A model generated the notes under the pieces. That model was not told where the DNA came from. It saw only the letters and a program-made list of their open reading frames with translations, and ran no database searches. From Macellibacteroides fermentans (GTDB lineage Bacteria; Bacteroidota; Bacteroidia; Bacteroidales; Tannerellaceae), in NCBI RefSeq assembly GCF_013409575.1, contig NZ_JACCCY010000004.1:1-64000 (forward strand): 64,000 nucleotides of DNA, given 5' to 3'. Of this stretch, positions 1 to 9,257 are shown in pieces. Positions within the stretch are counted from its first letter, which is position 1. The number at the start of each line of letters is the position of its first letter. Made by a program: the position numbers and the translations under genes.

Positions 1-1167
1 ACTGCAATCAAGGCTATTCCGGATGTTGACAAGGAGTTGGTAGATGTAACTGTTTCTGCTGCTAAGTGTTGTGCAGCCGATTATATTGAAGTGGCTATCC
101 TGGACGGAGGAAAACAGATTGCAACAGCTAAGGGCGTTGCCGGTAAGGCATTGCGCCTGGCAGTGAAGAGTCCGAAGTTATGGAGTCCCGAAAATCCGGT
201 TCTTTACGATATGAAGGTTCTTTGTTTCAGCAATGGTAAGAAGATTGACGAAGTTTCATCATATACCGCGATGCGTAAGATTTCAACAAAAAGAGATGCA
301 AACGGCATTATGCGTATGCAATTGAACAACAAAGATTATTTCCAATATGGTCCGCTTGACCAGGGTTGGTGGCCCGATGGTCTGTATACAGCTCCAACAG
401 ACGAAGCATTGTTGTATGATATCAAAAAGACTAAGGACTGGGGTTTCAATATGATTCGTAAGCACGTAAAGGTGGAGCCTGCACGTTGGTATTATCATTG
501 TGATAAGGAAGGTATCCTGGTTTGGCAGGATATGCCTAGCGGCGATCACGGAAACCGTTGGGAACCTCATGTATATAATGGCGGAACCGATAAAAACAGA
601 AGCAACGAATCCATCGCTAACTACTATCAGGAATGGAAAGAGATTATGGATCTGTGCATCTCGCATCCTTCGGTTGTAATGTGGGTGCCTTTTAATGAAG
701 CCTGGGGTCAGTTTAAAACTGAAGAGGTGATTGCGTGGACTAAGAAGTATGATCCATCCCGCTTGGTTAATCCGGCCAGTGGAGGAAACCATCGTGCTTG
801 CGGTGATGTATTGGATTTACACAATTATCCGGGACCGAATATGTTCTTGTTTGATGCTGTAAGAGTAAATGTATTGGGCGAGTACGGCGGAATCGGACTT
901 CCATTGGAAGGTCACCTGTGGCAACAAGGCAAAAACTGGGGATATGTTCAGTTCAAGAACAGCGATGAGGTGACAGCCGAATACGTGAAGTTTGCCAATG
1001 AGTTGAAAGACATGGTTAAACGAGGATTTTCTGCTGCAGTTTATACCCAGACTACCGATGTAGAGGGCGAAGTGAACGGGTTGATGACCTACGATCGTAA
1101 AGTAATAAAAATTAACGAAAAGGCCGTTAAGGAGGCAAATCAGAGCGTGATTCGCATGCTTGAATAA
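1..1167 (+). CDS. Glycoside hydrolase family 2 protein, 3' part
   Basis: The reading frame is open from base 1, so the start and the N-terminal sugar-binding domain lie outside the window. The visible part covers the end of the immunoglobulin-like domain (LWSPENPVLYDMKV) and the TIM barrel of a GH2 enzyme (beta-galactosidase, glucuronidase or mannosidase type). FNEAWGQ carries the likely general acid/base Glu (codon 697-699) and LGEYGG the likely nucleophile Glu (codon 880-882). Trp-rich stretches (QGWWPDG, WQDMPSG) fit a sugar pocket. Which glycan it cleaves cannot be told from this part. A strong hairpin terminator follows the stop. The family call is firm; the substrate is open. Confidence 0.85.
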   Translation, partial: TAIKAIPDVDKELVDVTVSAAKCCAADYIEVAILDGGKQIATAKGVAGKALRLAVKSPKLWSPENPVLYDMKVLCFSNGKKIDEVSSYTAMRKISTKRDANGIMRMQLNNKDYFQYGPLDQGWWPDGLYTAPTDEALLYDIKKTKDWGFNMIRKHVKVEPARWYYHCDKEGILVWQDMPSGDHGNRWEPHVYNGGTDKNRSNESIANYYQEWKEIMDLCISHPSVVMWVPFNEAWGQFKTEEVIAWTKKYDPSRLVNPASGGNHRACGDVLDLHNYPGPNMFLFDAVRVNVLGEYGGIGLPLEGHLWQQGKNWGYVQFKNSDEVTAEYVKFANELKDMVKRGFSAAVYTQTTDVEGEVNGLMTYDRKVIKINEKAVKEANQSVIRMLE

Positions 1168-1190
1168 ACTATACTGATTGTTTGATATTT

Positions 1191-1246
1191 AAGTCGGATT
1201 TCAAAGATGTTGCAGAAATGTTAAATCTTTGAATTCCGACTTTTTT
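1191..1246 (+). terminator. Terminator after the GH2 gene
   Basis: The arms at 1191-1208 and 1225-1242 pair over about 18 bp with one mismatch, and a run of six T follows on the + strand. Confidence 0.85.
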
Positions 1247-1295
1247 ATGTCAAAAAATGTAATATGAATGTAATGATATGTTAAACATTAACTGC

Positions 1296-1303
1296 TATAT
1301 TTG
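1296..1303 (+). promoter_or_regulatory. -7 promoter element of the large TonB-dependent receptor
   Basis: TATATTTG matches the Bacteroidetes -7 consensus TAnnTTTG and lies 45 bases upstream of the chosen ATG at 1349. No clear -33 TTTG is present at the usual spacing. Confidence 0.55.
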
Positions 1304-1348
1304 CAATGTATAATATGGCAATTTAACACATTTATCCTCAAACCATTT

Positions 1349-4300
1349 ATGAAAAAGTATTGTTTTGTTCTATTAATGATGTTGTTCTTTACAACCCTAT
1401 CGTATGCACAGGTTACAACATCTGCAATCTCAGGTAAAATTGTGGATGTACAAAAGCAGGCACTACCAGGTGCAACGGTAGTTGCCATTCACCTTCCTTC
1501 GGGAACTTATTACAGCGGTGTTTCAAACGTAGATGGCTATTATGCAATTATGGGTATGAAGCCCGGAGGCCCCTATCGGATTGAAACTCGTTACATCGGG
1601 TATGAAAAGTCGGATTTAGTAGGAATCAACCTCCCTTTGGGCGAGACTTTCATCTATAATCCGGTTATGAATGAATCTTCAATTGCACTTAATGAATTGG
1701 TAGTAGTAGCTGCGCCTGGTTTTAATACGCAACGAACAGGAGCTTCGGCCAACATCTCTTCGCAGCAATTGCAGCTGATGCCTTCAATTTCAAGAAGCGT
1801 AAGCGACTTTACAAGATTGGTCCCTCAGGCAGCCTCATCCAATGGAGGTACCTCTTTTTCCGGAACAAACAATCGTTACAATAGTTTTCAGGTAGACGGA
1901 GTGGTGAACAACGACGTGTTTGGTCTGGCAGGTACCGGAACCAACGGCGGACAGGCTGGTATTCAGCCCATATCTCTGGATGCTATTGAACAGATTCAGG
2001 TGGTTATTGCCCCGTACGACGTTCGCCAGAGTGGTTTTACCGGCGGAGGAATCAATGCGATCACCAAATCGGGAAGTAACGATTTCAAGGGAAGTGCTTA
2101 TTTCTATGGTAATAACCAGGATTTTGTGGGTACCACTGCCGGAAAGAATGTGGAAAACAGGAAGAAGCTGGACAAGCAGACAGATATGCAGTTTGGTGTA
2201 AGTCTTGGTGGAGCACTTATCAAGAATAAACTATTCTTCTTTGTGAACGGCGAAATAACCGACAAAAGTTATCCTACCTCCTACAATGTAGGTGAAGGAT
2301 CGAATGTTACCAAAGAGGAGGCCGATCAGGTGATGAACCACCTGATGTCAATCTCGGGCGGTTACAACGGAGGCGGATATGGTCCGATGGATGTTACCAC
2401 TAAATCGTATAAGATACTCGAGCGTATCGACTGGAACATAAACGATAACAATAAGTTTACGCTCCGCCATAGTTATGTAAGCGGAAAACAGCTTAACTAC
2501 TCGCTTTCGGCCAACGGATTACGCTTTAATGACAATGGTTATTATATGAACAGCAAGACACACACATTTGCTGCCGAATTGAATACGAAGCTTAACAACA
2601 CGATGAATAACGAGTTGCGCGTAGGATATACACGTGTTCGTGATAACCGCGATTTCGGTTCTACTCCTTTCCCATATGTTAAGGTGAAACTTGATAATTT
2701 ACGGTATATTGAAATGGGTACGGAGCGTTACTCAACAGCCAACCGCCTGGATCAGGATATTGTTACTTTAACCGATAACTTTAACCTGAGCTTTGGTTCG
2801 CATCAGCTTACCTTCGGAACACACAACGAACTGTTCATGTTGGAAAATCTTTTCATCCGCGAGAACTTTGGTTCCTATGTGTATAGTTCTTTAGCCGACT
2901 TCCTGTCTATCGGTTCCGCCAAAGAGGCAAAGCCGGAGGAATATAATTATTCATTTTCAAATGAAACAATTACCGGAAGTAAGAATTGGGCTCCCTCCTT
3001 CGGAGCCATGCAGCTGGGGTTATATGTGCAGGATAAATGGAATCTGACCGATAACTTTAACTTTACCTATGGTTTACGGGTTGATATACCGCTCTATTTG
3101 GATAAGCCCAGTATAAATGAAAAGTTTAATGCCTCCGAGATTGCAAAATCGCGTGATCTGGCTACAAACAAAATGCCGTCATCTACACCGTTATTTTCTC
3201 CCCGTGTAGGTTTCAGATGGGATATCAACAGAGATAATTCATTTCTGCTTCGAGGCGGGGCAGGTATCTTTACGGGAAGAATCCCGTTCGTATGGATTTC
3301 AAACTCTTTCGGAAATACCGGCGTAGAGTATATACGTACACGTTTGCAGACTGCCGATCTGAAAAATATTAATTTCAAATTTAGTCCGGATCCCTATAAC
3401 CAGCCGTTGGGCAAGGCGATGACCAGTACTGAGGTAGACGTGGTGTCGAAAGATTTTAAATATCCGCAGTCATTCCGTGTAAACCTGGCTGTCGAAAAAA
3501 TGCTTCCGTTTGATATCCGTGGAACCCTGGAAGGTATCTATACCAAGAAGATGAACGACATCTATTATCAGAATATCAATATCGAAGAGTCGGGCAAAAT
3601 GTTGAATAATTTTAAGGATAAACGTCCCTTATACGGACCTTCTATTTCTGCCGATTATACATCTGTTATCCTGTTAAGCAATACCAACGAAGGTTATTCT
3701 TACAACGTAACAGGAAAGTTGGAGAAATCGTTCGACTTCGGATTAGACCTGATGGCTGCCTATACCTACGGTGTATCGAAAGGGGTGAACGACGGTACAT
3801 CCAGTCAGGCCTACTCCAACTGGTCATACAATGAAAACTGGCGCGGATCCAATAACCCGGAGGTTTCTTATACCGATTTCGATCAGCCTCACCGTATTAT
3901 CGCTTCGGCATCTTACAAGGTGGCCTACGGAAAGAACCTGGCCACTTCCATCGCTTTGTTTTACAGCGGAAACAGCGGCAGCCGCTATTCGTTGTGCTAT
4001 AATGGCGATTTAAACAAGGATGGTGTAAAGGGAAATGATCTGATTTACGTTCCTACCAACTCGGAAATAGATGCCATGCTAATCAAACCTCTGACAAATC
4101 TGCCTGCCGATAAGCAACGGACCGACCTGAAGGCCTATATCAACAGCGAAGAAAGTGGCTTGAAAGATTTACAGGGTAAGTATGCCGAAAGAAACGGACT
4201 GATTACGCCATTCGAACATCATTTCGATTTACGCATCATGCAGGACTTCTATCTGATGGTAGGAGGTAGAAAGCATACTTTGCAAGTAAACCTGGATGTG

Positions 4301-4504
4301 TTGAATATCGGTAATTTGTTTAACAGAGCCTGGGGTACCGTAAATTCGCCGGGTTATTCCTATACGCCGATAAAGGTTGAAAGCATCGCTTCGGATGGTA
4401 CACCTACCTTCTCGTTTACCAAACCAGCCAGCAATGCTTTGTACAACCAGAGCGATTATAATTCACGCTGGAGAGCTCAGCTGGGTGTAAGGTATATTTT
4501 CTAA
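1349..4504 (+). CDS. TonB-dependent outer-membrane receptor, large (1051 aa)
   Basis: This is a gated outer-membrane transporter. From the ATG at 1349 it begins with a signal peptide (MKKYCFVLLMMLFFTTLSYA) directly followed by Gln. An upstream in-frame ATG at 1301 would overlap the -7 element, so it is not used here. A carboxypeptidase-regulatory-like domain follows (about residues 23-105, SGKIVDVQKQALPGATVV), then the plug (about 120-240, with QVDGVVNNDVFG and GGGINAITKSG) and a long beta-barrel ending in RYIF, with the terminal Phe typical of outer-membrane barrels. No SusD-type partner lies next to it, so it resembles the Oar-like group more than glycan SusCD pairs. The cargo is unknown. 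A lipoprotein phosphodiesterase gene lies downstream, beyond a terminator. Confidence 0.88.
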   Translation: MKKYCFVLLMMLFFTTLSYAQVTTSAISGKIVDVQKQALPGATVVAIHLPSGTYYSGVSNVDGYYAIMGMKPGGPYRIETRYIGYEKSDLVGINLPLGETFIYNPVMNESSIALNELVVVAAPGFNTQRTGASANISSQQLQLMPSISRSVSDFTRLVPQAASSNGGTSFSGTNNRYNSFQVDGVVNNDVFGLAGTGTNGGQAGIQPISLDAIEQIQVVIAPYDVRQSGFTGGGINAITKSGSNDFKGSAYFYGNNQDFVGTTAGKNVENRKKLDKQTDMQFGVSLGGALIKNKLFFFVNGEITDKSYPTSYNVGEGSNVTKEEADQVMNHLMSISGGYNGGGYGPMDVTTKSYKILERIDWNINDNNKFTLRHSYVSGKQLNYSLSANGLRFNDNGYYMNSKTHTFAAELNTKLNNTMNNELRVGYTRVRDNRDFGSTPFPYVKVKLDNLRYIEMGTERYSTANRLDQDIVTLTDNFNLSFGSHQLTFGTHNELFMLENLFIRENFGSYVYSSLADFLSIGSAKEAKPEEYNYSFSNETITGSKNWAPSFGAMQLGLYVQDKWNLTDNFNFTYGLRVDIPLYLDKPSINEKFNASEIAKSRDLATNKMPSSTPLFSPRVGFRWDINRDNSFLLRGGAGIFTGRIPFVWISNSFGNTGVEYIRTRLQTADLKNINFKFSPDPYNQPLGKAMTSTEVDVVSKDFKYPQSFRVNLAVEKMLPFDIRGTLEGIYTKKMNDIYYQNINIEESGKMLNNFKDKRPLYGPSISADYTSVILLSNTNEGYSYNVTGKLEKSFDFGLDLMAAYTYGVSKGVNDGTSSQAYSNWSYNENWRGSNNPEVSYTDFDQPHRIIASASYKVAYGKNLATSIALFYSGNSGSRYSLCYNGDLNKDGVKGNDLIYVPTNSEIDAMLIKPLTNLPADKQRTDLKAYINSEESGLKDLQGKYAERNGLITPFEHHFDLRIMQDFYLMVGGRKHTLQVNLDVLNIGNLFNRAWGTVNSPGYSYTPIKVESIASDGTPTFSFTKPASNALYNQSDYNSRWRAQLGVRYIF

Positions 4505-4543
4505 TTCACTCAGACCAAATAGGGTGTTAAACTGTTATATCTT

Positions 4544-4580
4544 GAAAAAGGCTGCTGCTCCATGTGGCGCCTTTTTCTTT
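4544..4580 (+). terminator. Terminator after the large receptor
   Basis: GAAAAAGGC (4544-4552) pairs with GCCTTTTTC (4569-4577). The T-rich end of the stem and the following CTTTTAC make it a plausible intrinsic terminator. Confidence 0.7.
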
Positions 4581-4611
4581 TACCTGCTTTTATATTTAAA
4601 ATTATGAGCCG

Positions 4612-5820
4612 ATGAATAAGAATATGTTTGTTTTATTTCTGGCCCTATTCCTTACATGGAGTTTTTCTGCCTGTAAGACGACACGCCAGGAAAGATACGT
4701 TGTGGTTTTATCTATGGACGGCTTTCGGGACGATTATCCCGGAAGGGGACATACGCCTACGCTCGATTCGTTGGCCAAGGTTGGAGTCAGGGCCTCCTTT
4801 GTTCCCTGTTTCCCCAGTGTGACCTTTCCAAACCATTATAGTATGGCTACGGGTTTGCATCCCAATAACCATGGGTTGGTCAACAATTCGTTTTACGACA
4901 GTACCATGCAGAAAATGTACCGCATCAAGGATCGGGAGGCTGTATCCAATCCGGCTTTCTATGGCGGTGAGCCGGTATGGAACACTGCCGAGCGTCAGGG
5001 CGTGAAGGCAGCTACCTATTTTTGGGTTGGATCTGAAGCTCCTGTAGGAGGAAAGCACAATTCGATCTGGAAAGTGTTTGATAGTTCGGTGCCTTATAAT
5101 GATAGAGCCGACTCTGTGGTTGCCTGGCTTTCGTTGCCCCAAGAGCAACGGCCTCATTTGGTGATGTGGTATATCGAAGAGCCCGATGCCATCGGTCATG
5201 ATGCCACCCCCGATTCATCTGCGGTAATTGACAAAGTGGAAGAGCTTGATGCCGTTCTGGCCCGTTTCTTCTCCAAGGTTAATAAACTGGATATCGCACC
5301 TAAAATTGATTTTATCGTGACGTCCGATCACGGGATGGCAACCTTTGTTCCCGATAAATATGTAAATCTGGGAGATTATCTTCCCAGGGATAGTTTCAAA
5401 TTTGTTTTCGACGGAGTGCCTACCGTTCTTTATCCAAAACCCGGATACACGGATACAGCTTACGAAATTTTGAAAAAGGTTCCGAACATCACTGTGTGGA
5501 AGAAAGAAGAGGTTCCGGCCCGTTATCAGTATGGCTCGAATGCCCGCATCGGAGATTTGATTGTATTACCGGATGTGGGATGTATGGTCCAGTTCCGTGA
5601 CAAGGGTAACCCTTGGTTAGGAGGGGCACATGGATATGACAATTTTGATCCTACCATGCAGGCTATCTTTTATGCATCCGGGCCTTCCTTTAAAAAGAAT
5701 GTAACACACCCGTCGCTTCCCAATATAAGTCTCTATCCGCTCATCTGCCGGCTGTTGAAAATTAAACCGGCTCCCAATGATGCGGATAGTGTGGACCTGG
5801 ATGGATTGTTGAAGAAATAA
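4612..5820 (+). CDS. Lipoprotein nucleotide pyrophosphatase/phosphodiesterase (alkaline phosphatase superfamily)
   Basis: A type I phosphodiesterase/nucleotide pyrophosphatase of 402 aa, probably hydrolysing phosphodiester or pyrophosphate bonds of nucleotides in the periplasm. The signal peptide ends in the lipobox FSAC with Cys21 as the lipidation site. Metal and catalytic residues of the superfamily are in order: SMDGF (Asp36), the nucleophile Thr71 in SVTFPNHYS, EEPDAIGHDATPD, TSDHGMA and GGAHGYDN. Nothing is missing and the length is normal for the bacterial family. It is separated from the upstream receptor by a terminator, so co-expression is not shown. Substrate preference (nucleotide or lipid headgroup) cannot be decided from sequence. 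Confidence 0.9.
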   Translation: MNKNMFVLFLALFLTWSFSACKTTRQERYVVVLSMDGFRDDYPGRGHTPTLDSLAKVGVRASFVPCFPSVTFPNHYSMATGLHPNNHGLVNNSFYDSTMQKMYRIKDREAVSNPAFYGGEPVWNTAERQGVKAATYFWVGSEAPVGGKHNSIWKVFDSSVPYNDRADSVVAWLSLPQEQRPHLVMWYIEEPDAIGHDATPDSSAVIDKVEELDAVLARFFSKVNKLDIAPKIDFIVTSDHGMATFVPDKYVNLGDYLPRDSFKFVFDGVPTVLYPKPGYTDTAYEILKKVPNITVWKKEEVPARYQYGSNARIGDLIVLPDVGCMVQFRDKGNPWLGGAHGYDNFDPTMQAIFYASGPSFKKNVTHPSLPNISLYPLICRLLKIKPAPNDADSVDLDGLLKK

Positions 5821-5834
5821 AGCGGTTTCCCGGG

Positions 5835-6491
5835 TTATTGTTTGTCGCATTCAAGCAATAACCGGGTTACCTCCTCTTTTCCCCAGGATGGGTAGAAGGG
5901 TTTATCCTTTCGGGATTCGTACAACTCCTTCGCTTTTAGCAGCTCTTTGCAGAATTCGGGCGAAGTTTGTCCCATAAACTTTGCCATATCCCGGTTGAAG
6001 CGGGCCAGCAGGTAAACGGGTCTCGGATTGGACGGATCGATGGCGATGGCGGCTTTGTATGCTCCGATAAGTTCGCCGAAAAGAGCCGGACCGTTGTTCT
6101 CCGGATCGGCAGCGACCTGAGCATTAAGCGCAAACCCGGCAAGCGTCGAGACTTCCGACTTATCAGCATCCGGATAGTTGTTCAGCTTTTTTGCCAGCTC
6201 TTTTGCTTCCGTGATATAAGTCAGCTTTGTCTCTTTGTTTTCGTTTACAAAGGAAAGAATGATATCCACATAGCTTGTGTAATATACAGGCAGCCATTGA
6301 TCCGTGAATTTCATGGAAATCCGCTCCATGGTATTTCGTGCGTTAACAAGGTCCTGGGGACTTTCGGCATCTTGCAGCGACGTGTATGCCCGGGTCATGA
6401 TATCCGAAAACTCCGGTTGCGCATTCTGAGCGTTGATAAATCCGAAGCCGGACAGAGACAGAATCAGTAAAAACAATTTCATTTTTTTCAT
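5835..6491 (-). CDS. Small secreted helical protein, function unknown
   Basis: A 218-residue protein with a clear signal peptide (MKKMKLFLLILSLSGFGFINA then Gln), so it is probably periplasmic. The mature part is predicted helical and has a TPR-like look: AIAIDPSNPRPVYLLARFN is the A-helix pattern of a tetratricopeptide repeat, although no full array is obvious. It starts 12 bases after the stop of the TonB-dependent receptor on the same strand, so the two are very probably co-transcribed and may function together, for example as a periplasmic partner of the receptor. That link is inference from position only. The gene converges on the phosphodiesterase gene with a 14-base gap. Confidence 0.75.
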   Translation of the reverse strand: MKKMKLFLLILSLSGFGFINAQNAQPEFSDIMTRAYTSLQDAESPQDLVNARNTMERISMKFTDQWLPVYYTSYVDIILSFVNENKETKLTYITEAKELAKKLNNYPDADKSEVSTLAGFALNAQVAADPENNGPALFGELIGAYKAAIAIDPSNPRPVYLLARFNRDMAKFMGQTSPEFCKELLKAKELYESRKDKPFYPSWGKEEVTRLLLECDKQ

Positions 6492-6503
6492 TTTTGTGGT
6501 GTA

Positions 6504-8663
6504 TTAAAAGTTTGAAACATCGTATGCTGTATTACCGCTGAGGGTGATAAAAATACCGATCATAAAGAAACTGTTGCGCGAAGCGTTCACCGGGCTGCTT
6601 GCGAAGGCTCCGTCTTCTCCCCGCGAGCTGGAATACGTATAATTGTATACATTGTTTCTTCCCAGGATGTTGGAGGCAGAAGCATGAATAATCACCTTTT
6701 TGTTTAACAGAAAACTGATACTCAAATCCAGACTATTATAGGGTGAGGTTGTATGCTGCATGAATCCCTCTTCGTTGGGATTATGGTACGGTCGGCCGCT
6801 GGCGTAGCGGTCGGTTATGCCGATAGTGGACCGGATGGGCTGAACCCAGTATTTGAGTGCCAGCGACAGATTGTGCCTGGTGGCATATTGAGGCATAGCC
6901 TCTGCGGGATAGTCCCCGTATTTTCGTTTGGAATCATTATAGGAATAAGCCAGCATATACTCCAGGTTCTTAACCACCTCGCGGTCATTCAGGAAAAGAT
7001 CAATTCCCCTGGCATAACCGTAGCCGTCGGATGTGTAGATGCTATTCAGGTTGGTTGCCAGGTTATGATATTTCTTATTATAGACCTCGAGGCGGAAGGT
7101 TTTTCCATTCGCTTCGTGATAGGCCCCGAGAATATACTGCCAGCAACGTTCGGCCGACAGGTGTTGATTCCGGAGCAGGAAACTGTTTTCGGGAAGCTGC
7201 TGATACAATCCGGCGATGGCCGACAGATAGAAGTCCTTCATCTTATACGTAAGCGACGCGCGGGGGAGAATCTGCCAGTGGTCGTTCAGGGATGTCTGTT
7301 CCACCCGTGCCGAAACATTTCCTTGCAAGCTGGTCGACAGGTTGAAGTCGTTTATTAGAAACAGCGAGTTGATGCTATGGCTAATCTCGCCCCCTGTCAG
7401 GATTGCCGGAGGATACATGTAAGACAACGAATCTCGCCGAAGCATGCTTTCGGCACCGGCGGTCAGCTTATATAGATTGCTGTAACGTTTTTCTGCTTTT
7501 ATTTTCAGATGAATTTCGCTTTCCGTCTCCTTTAATGCATCGGAGGCAAGCCTGGCTCCATCCATTCGTTTCTTGTTGGACGAAATGGCAACGCCCGAAA
7601 AGAATTTGTAACCTTTTCCCAATGTCTTTCTAAAAGTACTGTTCAGGTACAGATTATCCTCCTCAAAATCCATTCGGCGATTGATCGGATTAAAGGCTTC
7701 GCTGGTATGCTGGGCAAACGAGGTGCGGTCGTACGCCAGATATGTTTTCCAGATCCCTTTATTTGCCAATGTTTTTCGGAACTGGCTCTCGCCTGAGATT
7801 CGTTGGTAGGGGTTGATCCAGTCATAGCTGTCCGGAAACAACTTGTTGTATGGTCCGATGTTCTGGTAATCGCCGTTGAAGGAGAGCGAAGAGTTTGCCC
7901 ATGCTTTGGTGCCCCCTCCACCCATACCTACGGATAACAGGCTGACGCCGATTTTGGTAACCGGACTTTCGTCTTTTGTAGTTAGAGGGAGTACGCTGGA
8001 CAAACTTTGGGAATAATCGGAAGAGAAGCCTCCCGACGAGAAGTTAATCCCTTCAAATAAGAATGGAGAGTACCTGCCCCGTGCGGCCGAGTTTTCGGGC
8101 GTATAGGTGTAGGGCGATAGTACGTGCATCTCGTCAATAAAGGTCTGCGCCTCACGACTGTCGCCGCCACGCACCATCAACTTACCGCTTTCGCCTGCGG
8201 CCTGCACTCCCGGCAATAAGGCAATGCCGTTGTAAATATCGCCCACAGCTCCGGCGGTTGTCGCGATGCTTACCGGCGACATCTCTTTCCATTTGGAACT
8301 TCCCTGTAACCGATAATTCCCTGCAGTAACAAATACCTCCTGTAATGCAACGTTTTGAGGATGCAACACCAGATGTACCCGGCCCATCCCGGATGCTTCA
8401 CCCTTCATATACGCAGGGGTGTATCCTAACATCTGGGCGCACAGGGTGATTTCGCCCTTGGCTGTGGTTTTGAAATCAAACGAACCGTCCTCTCTGCTGC
8501 TTGTTCCCTCCAGCGTTTCCCGGATGTAAATATTCACGCTCATCATCGGCGCACCTTTATCGTCTACAACGATTCCGGCAACGGTGTACGTCTGCGCATA
8601 CGAAATAGCTGTCTGAAGTAAGAAGACAGAAAGAAAAAAGAGCAATCGGCAATGTGTTTTCAT
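6504..8663 (-). CDS. TonB-dependent receptor (719 aa)
   Basis: A second outer-membrane receptor, of ordinary siderophore/vitamin-receptor length. It has a signal peptide (ending about residue 23, AISYAQ), a carboxypeptidase-regulatory-like domain (about 28-110, with DDKGAPMMSVNIYIRET), a plug (about 125-235, with LLPGVQAAGESGKLMVRGG), and a barrel ending in Phe. The plug motif MVRGGDSREAQTFIDEM is the usual receptor signature. No metal-uptake or vitamin genes flank it and no riboswitch is visible upstream, so the cargo is unknown. The small secreted protein at 5835-6491 follows after 12 bases and is probably in the same transcript. Confidence 0.88.
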   Translation of the reverse strand: MKTHCRLLFFLSVFLLQTAISYAQTYTVAGIVVDDKGAPMMSVNIYIRETLEGTSSREDGSFDFKTTAKGEITLCAQMLGYTPAYMKGEASGMGRVHLVLHPQNVALQEVFVTAGNYRLQGSSKWKEMSPVSIATTAGAVGDIYNGIALLPGVQAAGESGKLMVRGGDSREAQTFIDEMHVLSPYTYTPENSAARGRYSPFLFEGINFSSGGFSSDYSQSLSSVLPLTTKDESPVTKIGVSLLSVGMGGGGTKAWANSSLSFNGDYQNIGPYNKLFPDSYDWINPYQRISGESQFRKTLANKGIWKTYLAYDRTSFAQHTSEAFNPINRRMDFEEDNLYLNSTFRKTLGKGYKFFSGVAISSNKKRMDGARLASDALKETESEIHLKIKAEKRYSNLYKLTAGAESMLRRDSLSYMYPPAILTGGEISHSINSLFLINDFNLSTSLQGNVSARVEQTSLNDHWQILPRASLTYKMKDFYLSAIAGLYQQLPENSFLLRNQHLSAERCWQYILGAYHEANGKTFRLEVYNKKYHNLATNLNSIYTSDGYGYARGIDLFLNDREVVKNLEYMLAYSYNDSKRKYGDYPAEAMPQYATRHNLSLALKYWVQPIRSTIGITDRYASGRPYHNPNEEGFMQHTTSPYNSLDLSISFLLNKKVIIHASASNILGRNNVYNYTYSSSRGEDGAFASSPVNASRNSFFMIGIFITLSGNTAYDVSNF

Positions 8664-8838
8664 TATCGCAATCCTATTTGATTTGGGAGCAAAGAAAAAC
8701 TATGTTTGCTTCTAAATCAAATAGTTGGGATAAACAACTAGCTTTTGATCTGTTCGTCTAATTTATAGTACGATTGAACGTTCGACCCATTATTTTTATG
8801 CTGAATCAACTCATATCCTTGAATAAAGAGGTAGGATG

Positions 8839-9252
8839 TTAATGTAAAACTTTGTCTTTGATAAGCTTGTCAAATACGAGTAAAACGCCAGGTACCTGTG
8901 CAGGCTCTGATTGATACATCTTGATATCGAAAAATCTGACTTCGCCTATTTCATTCTTAGGTTCAATTTTTTCGTTCAATTGATAAATAAAGCAATCCTG
9001 CTCCATTATAATAGGGGGTTCTTCTCCATAAGCCGGAGCGGTAATATGACAATAATATTTCAATCGCTCAGCATTCAGCACAATATTCAGTTCTTCAAAG
9101 ATTTCTCTTTGTAGAGTTTCTAAAGAGCTTTCTCCATCGTCAATTTTCCCACCAGGCAGATACCAGGCTTTTTTGTTTTTACTATAGGCTAAAAGGAGTT
9201 TGTCTCCTTTCACAACCACCAGTCCTGCTGTCGGCAATGCTTTATTTCCCAT
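8839..9252 (-). CDS. Nudix hydrolase
   Basis: A 137-aa protein with a Nudix box running from GKIDDGE through REIFEEL (about residues 35-56). It would hydrolyse a nucleoside diphosphate linked to another moiety, using Mg2+ bound by the REIFEE glutamates. The Gly normally found near the end of the box (consensus EExGU) is Asn here (EELNI), a variation seen in some subfamilies. WYLPGGK just before the box is typical of MutT-like and ADP-sugar enzymes. The gene starts 5 bases after the restored stop of the LOG-family gene, so they form a two-gene operon. The substrate is not predictable. Confidence 0.88.
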   Translation of the reverse strand: MGNKALPTAGLVVVKGDKLLLAYSKNKKAWYLPGGKIDDGESSLETLQREIFEELNIVLNAERLKYYCHITAPAYGEEPPIIMEQDCFIYQLNEKIEPKNEIGEVRFFDIKMYQSEPAQVPGVLLVFDKLIKDKVLH

Positions 9253-9257
9253 TAAAG

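Noticed and set aside
8705-8760. A third copy of the lattice element upstream of the 719-aa receptor
   Set aside because: It contains TAGTTG and CAACTA as a short inverted repeat and faint arm-like sequence, but no 22-bp series of self-complementary hexamers.
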